Source of the DNA: a candidate division WWE3 bacterium CG22_combo_CG10-13_8_21_14_all_39_12
GTDB lineage: Bacteria > Patescibacteriota > 4484-211 > GCA-002791395
DNA: 20,505 bases
Assembly: GCA_002771355.1 (NCBI GenBank)
Contig: PCSU01000065.1
Span: 1-20,505, forward strand
Direction: 5' to 3'
A program made the position numbers and the translations under genes. Positions 20,389 through 20,505 of the stretch are shown piece by piece. The notes under the pieces are model-generated. The model was not told the DNA's origin. It worked only from the letters and a program-made list of their open reading frames with translations, and made no database searches. How positions within the stretch are numbered: the first letter of the stretch is position 1; the number at the start of each line of letters is the position of its first letter.

Positions 20389-20417
20389 ATTGTAGCAGAA
20401 TAATTCAATTTTAACAA
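20389..20417 (-). promoter_or_regulatory. Promoter of the infC-rpmI-rplT operon
   Basis: Minus-strand TTGTTA (20412-20417) and extended -10 TGCTACAAT (TACAAT at 20389-20394) are 17 nt apart. The -10 ends 12 nt before the GTG, giving a leader of about 5 nt, too short for the L20-binding leader known from other bacteria. Confidence 0.6.
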
Positions 20418-20432
20418 TGAATTATAAGCGGA

Positions 20433-20505
20433 TGTAGCGACGAAGTGATAATGTCCTGTTTAGGCGAAGTAGAAATGTCCTCAATTAGAATAAGGTAGTA
20501 CACGA
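20433..20505. mobile_element. Possible insertion-sequence end, cut by window edge
   Basis: From about 20433 the sequence starts with TG (TGTAGCGACGAAGTGATAAT) and carries two near-identical 17-mers 24 bp apart. IS ends of DDE transposases often begin TG and carry such paired transposase-binding sites; the sequence also resembles ends I associate with IS481-like elements, but this is memory and not a search. No transposase frame is visible because the window ends at 20505. Confidence 0.4.
20441..20481 (+). repeat. Tandem imperfect 17-bp direct repeats
   Basis: CGAAGTGATAATGTCCT (20441-20457) and CGAAGTAGAAATGTCCT (20465-20481) agree at 14 of 17 positions and begin 24 bp apart, a little over two helical turns, so a protein could bind both on one DNA face. 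Confidence 0.8.

Noticed and set aside
20377..20432. L20-binding leader controlling infC-rpmI-rplT
   Set aside because: The promoter leaves a leader of about 5 nt, so no leader RNA structure can exist there.
1..20505. Alternative genetic code (TGA as Gly)
   Set aside because: The CPBP gene ends at TGA in a natural place and no conserved protein reads through TGA.
1..20505. CRISPR arrays, tRNA or rRNA genes
   Set aside because: No regularly spaced repeats of suitable length and no tRNA cloverleaf or rRNA-like segments were seen on either strand by eye.

Overview
The window reads as a piece of a small-genome, monoderm bacterium of the Candidate Phyla Radiation (Patescibacteria), perhaps a Microgenomates-like lineage. 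The case rests on several things. Coding is dense with gaps of 1-4 nt between genes. There is a type IV pilus cluster with PilM, PilN and PilO but no PilP/PilQ secretin genes. The rpmF-rnc neighbourhood has lost the fatty-acid genes usually found there, and several housekeeping proteins are reduced. TGA appears as a normal stop (gene ending at 10730) and no ORF reads through TGA, so the recoded SR1/Gracilibacteria code is not in use. The exact phylum cannot be fixed by reading alone.

Layout. 1-4660 (+): the end of one pilin-like gene, three prepilins with clear G|(L/I/F)-x-x-x-E cleavage sites, a PilX-like protein, and a large secreted protein with its own promoter. 4709-5062 (-): a small membrane-anchored protein of unknown role. 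5154-7650 (+): pilM-pilN-pilO, the inner-membrane assembly platform. 7669-9834 (-): rpmF, nusB, rnc, rpsP, khpA, an RNA/ribosome cluster. 9921-11640 (+): a CPBP-family membrane protein overlapping an RsmB/RsmF-like RNA methyltransferase. 11654-12336 (-): rsmD preceded by a 33-aa membrane microprotein. 12366-15035 (+): a class A penicillin-binding protein. 15052-16131 (-): mannose-1-phosphate guanylyltransferase. 16205-20376 (-): infC, rpmI, rplT, a 64-aa membrane protein, pheS and pheT, the classic infC-rpmI-rplT-pheS-pheT order. 20433-20505: tandem repeats that look like the end of an insertion sequence cut by the window edge.

How the parts work together: the left third builds and displays a type IV pilus; the (-) strand housekeeping clusters make ribosomal proteins, process and modify rRNA, and charge tRNA-Phe; the PBP and ManC serve the cell envelope.

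The most interesting signals are: (1) a repeated arrangement of a -10 box followed by 6-7 nt and then ATG, implying leaderless mRNAs, including one promoter inside the 3' end of the upstream gene; (2) a phenylalanyl-tRNA synthetase reduced in both subunits, alpha lacking the N-terminal coiled coil and beta lacking the EMAP/OB domain; (3) a long imperfect hairpin just upstream of rnc, which could be a target of RNase III itself; (4) an unannotated 33-aa membrane microprotein coupled to rsmD, sharing a symmetric bidirectional promoter with the PBP gene; (5) an Ig-like domain apparently split by a jelly-roll-like insertion in the large secreted protein; and (6) the IS-like end next to the infC promoter. 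I saw no tRNA, rRNA, CRISPR array or clear canonical Rho-independent terminator, and no gene-free stretch longer than about 130 bases.
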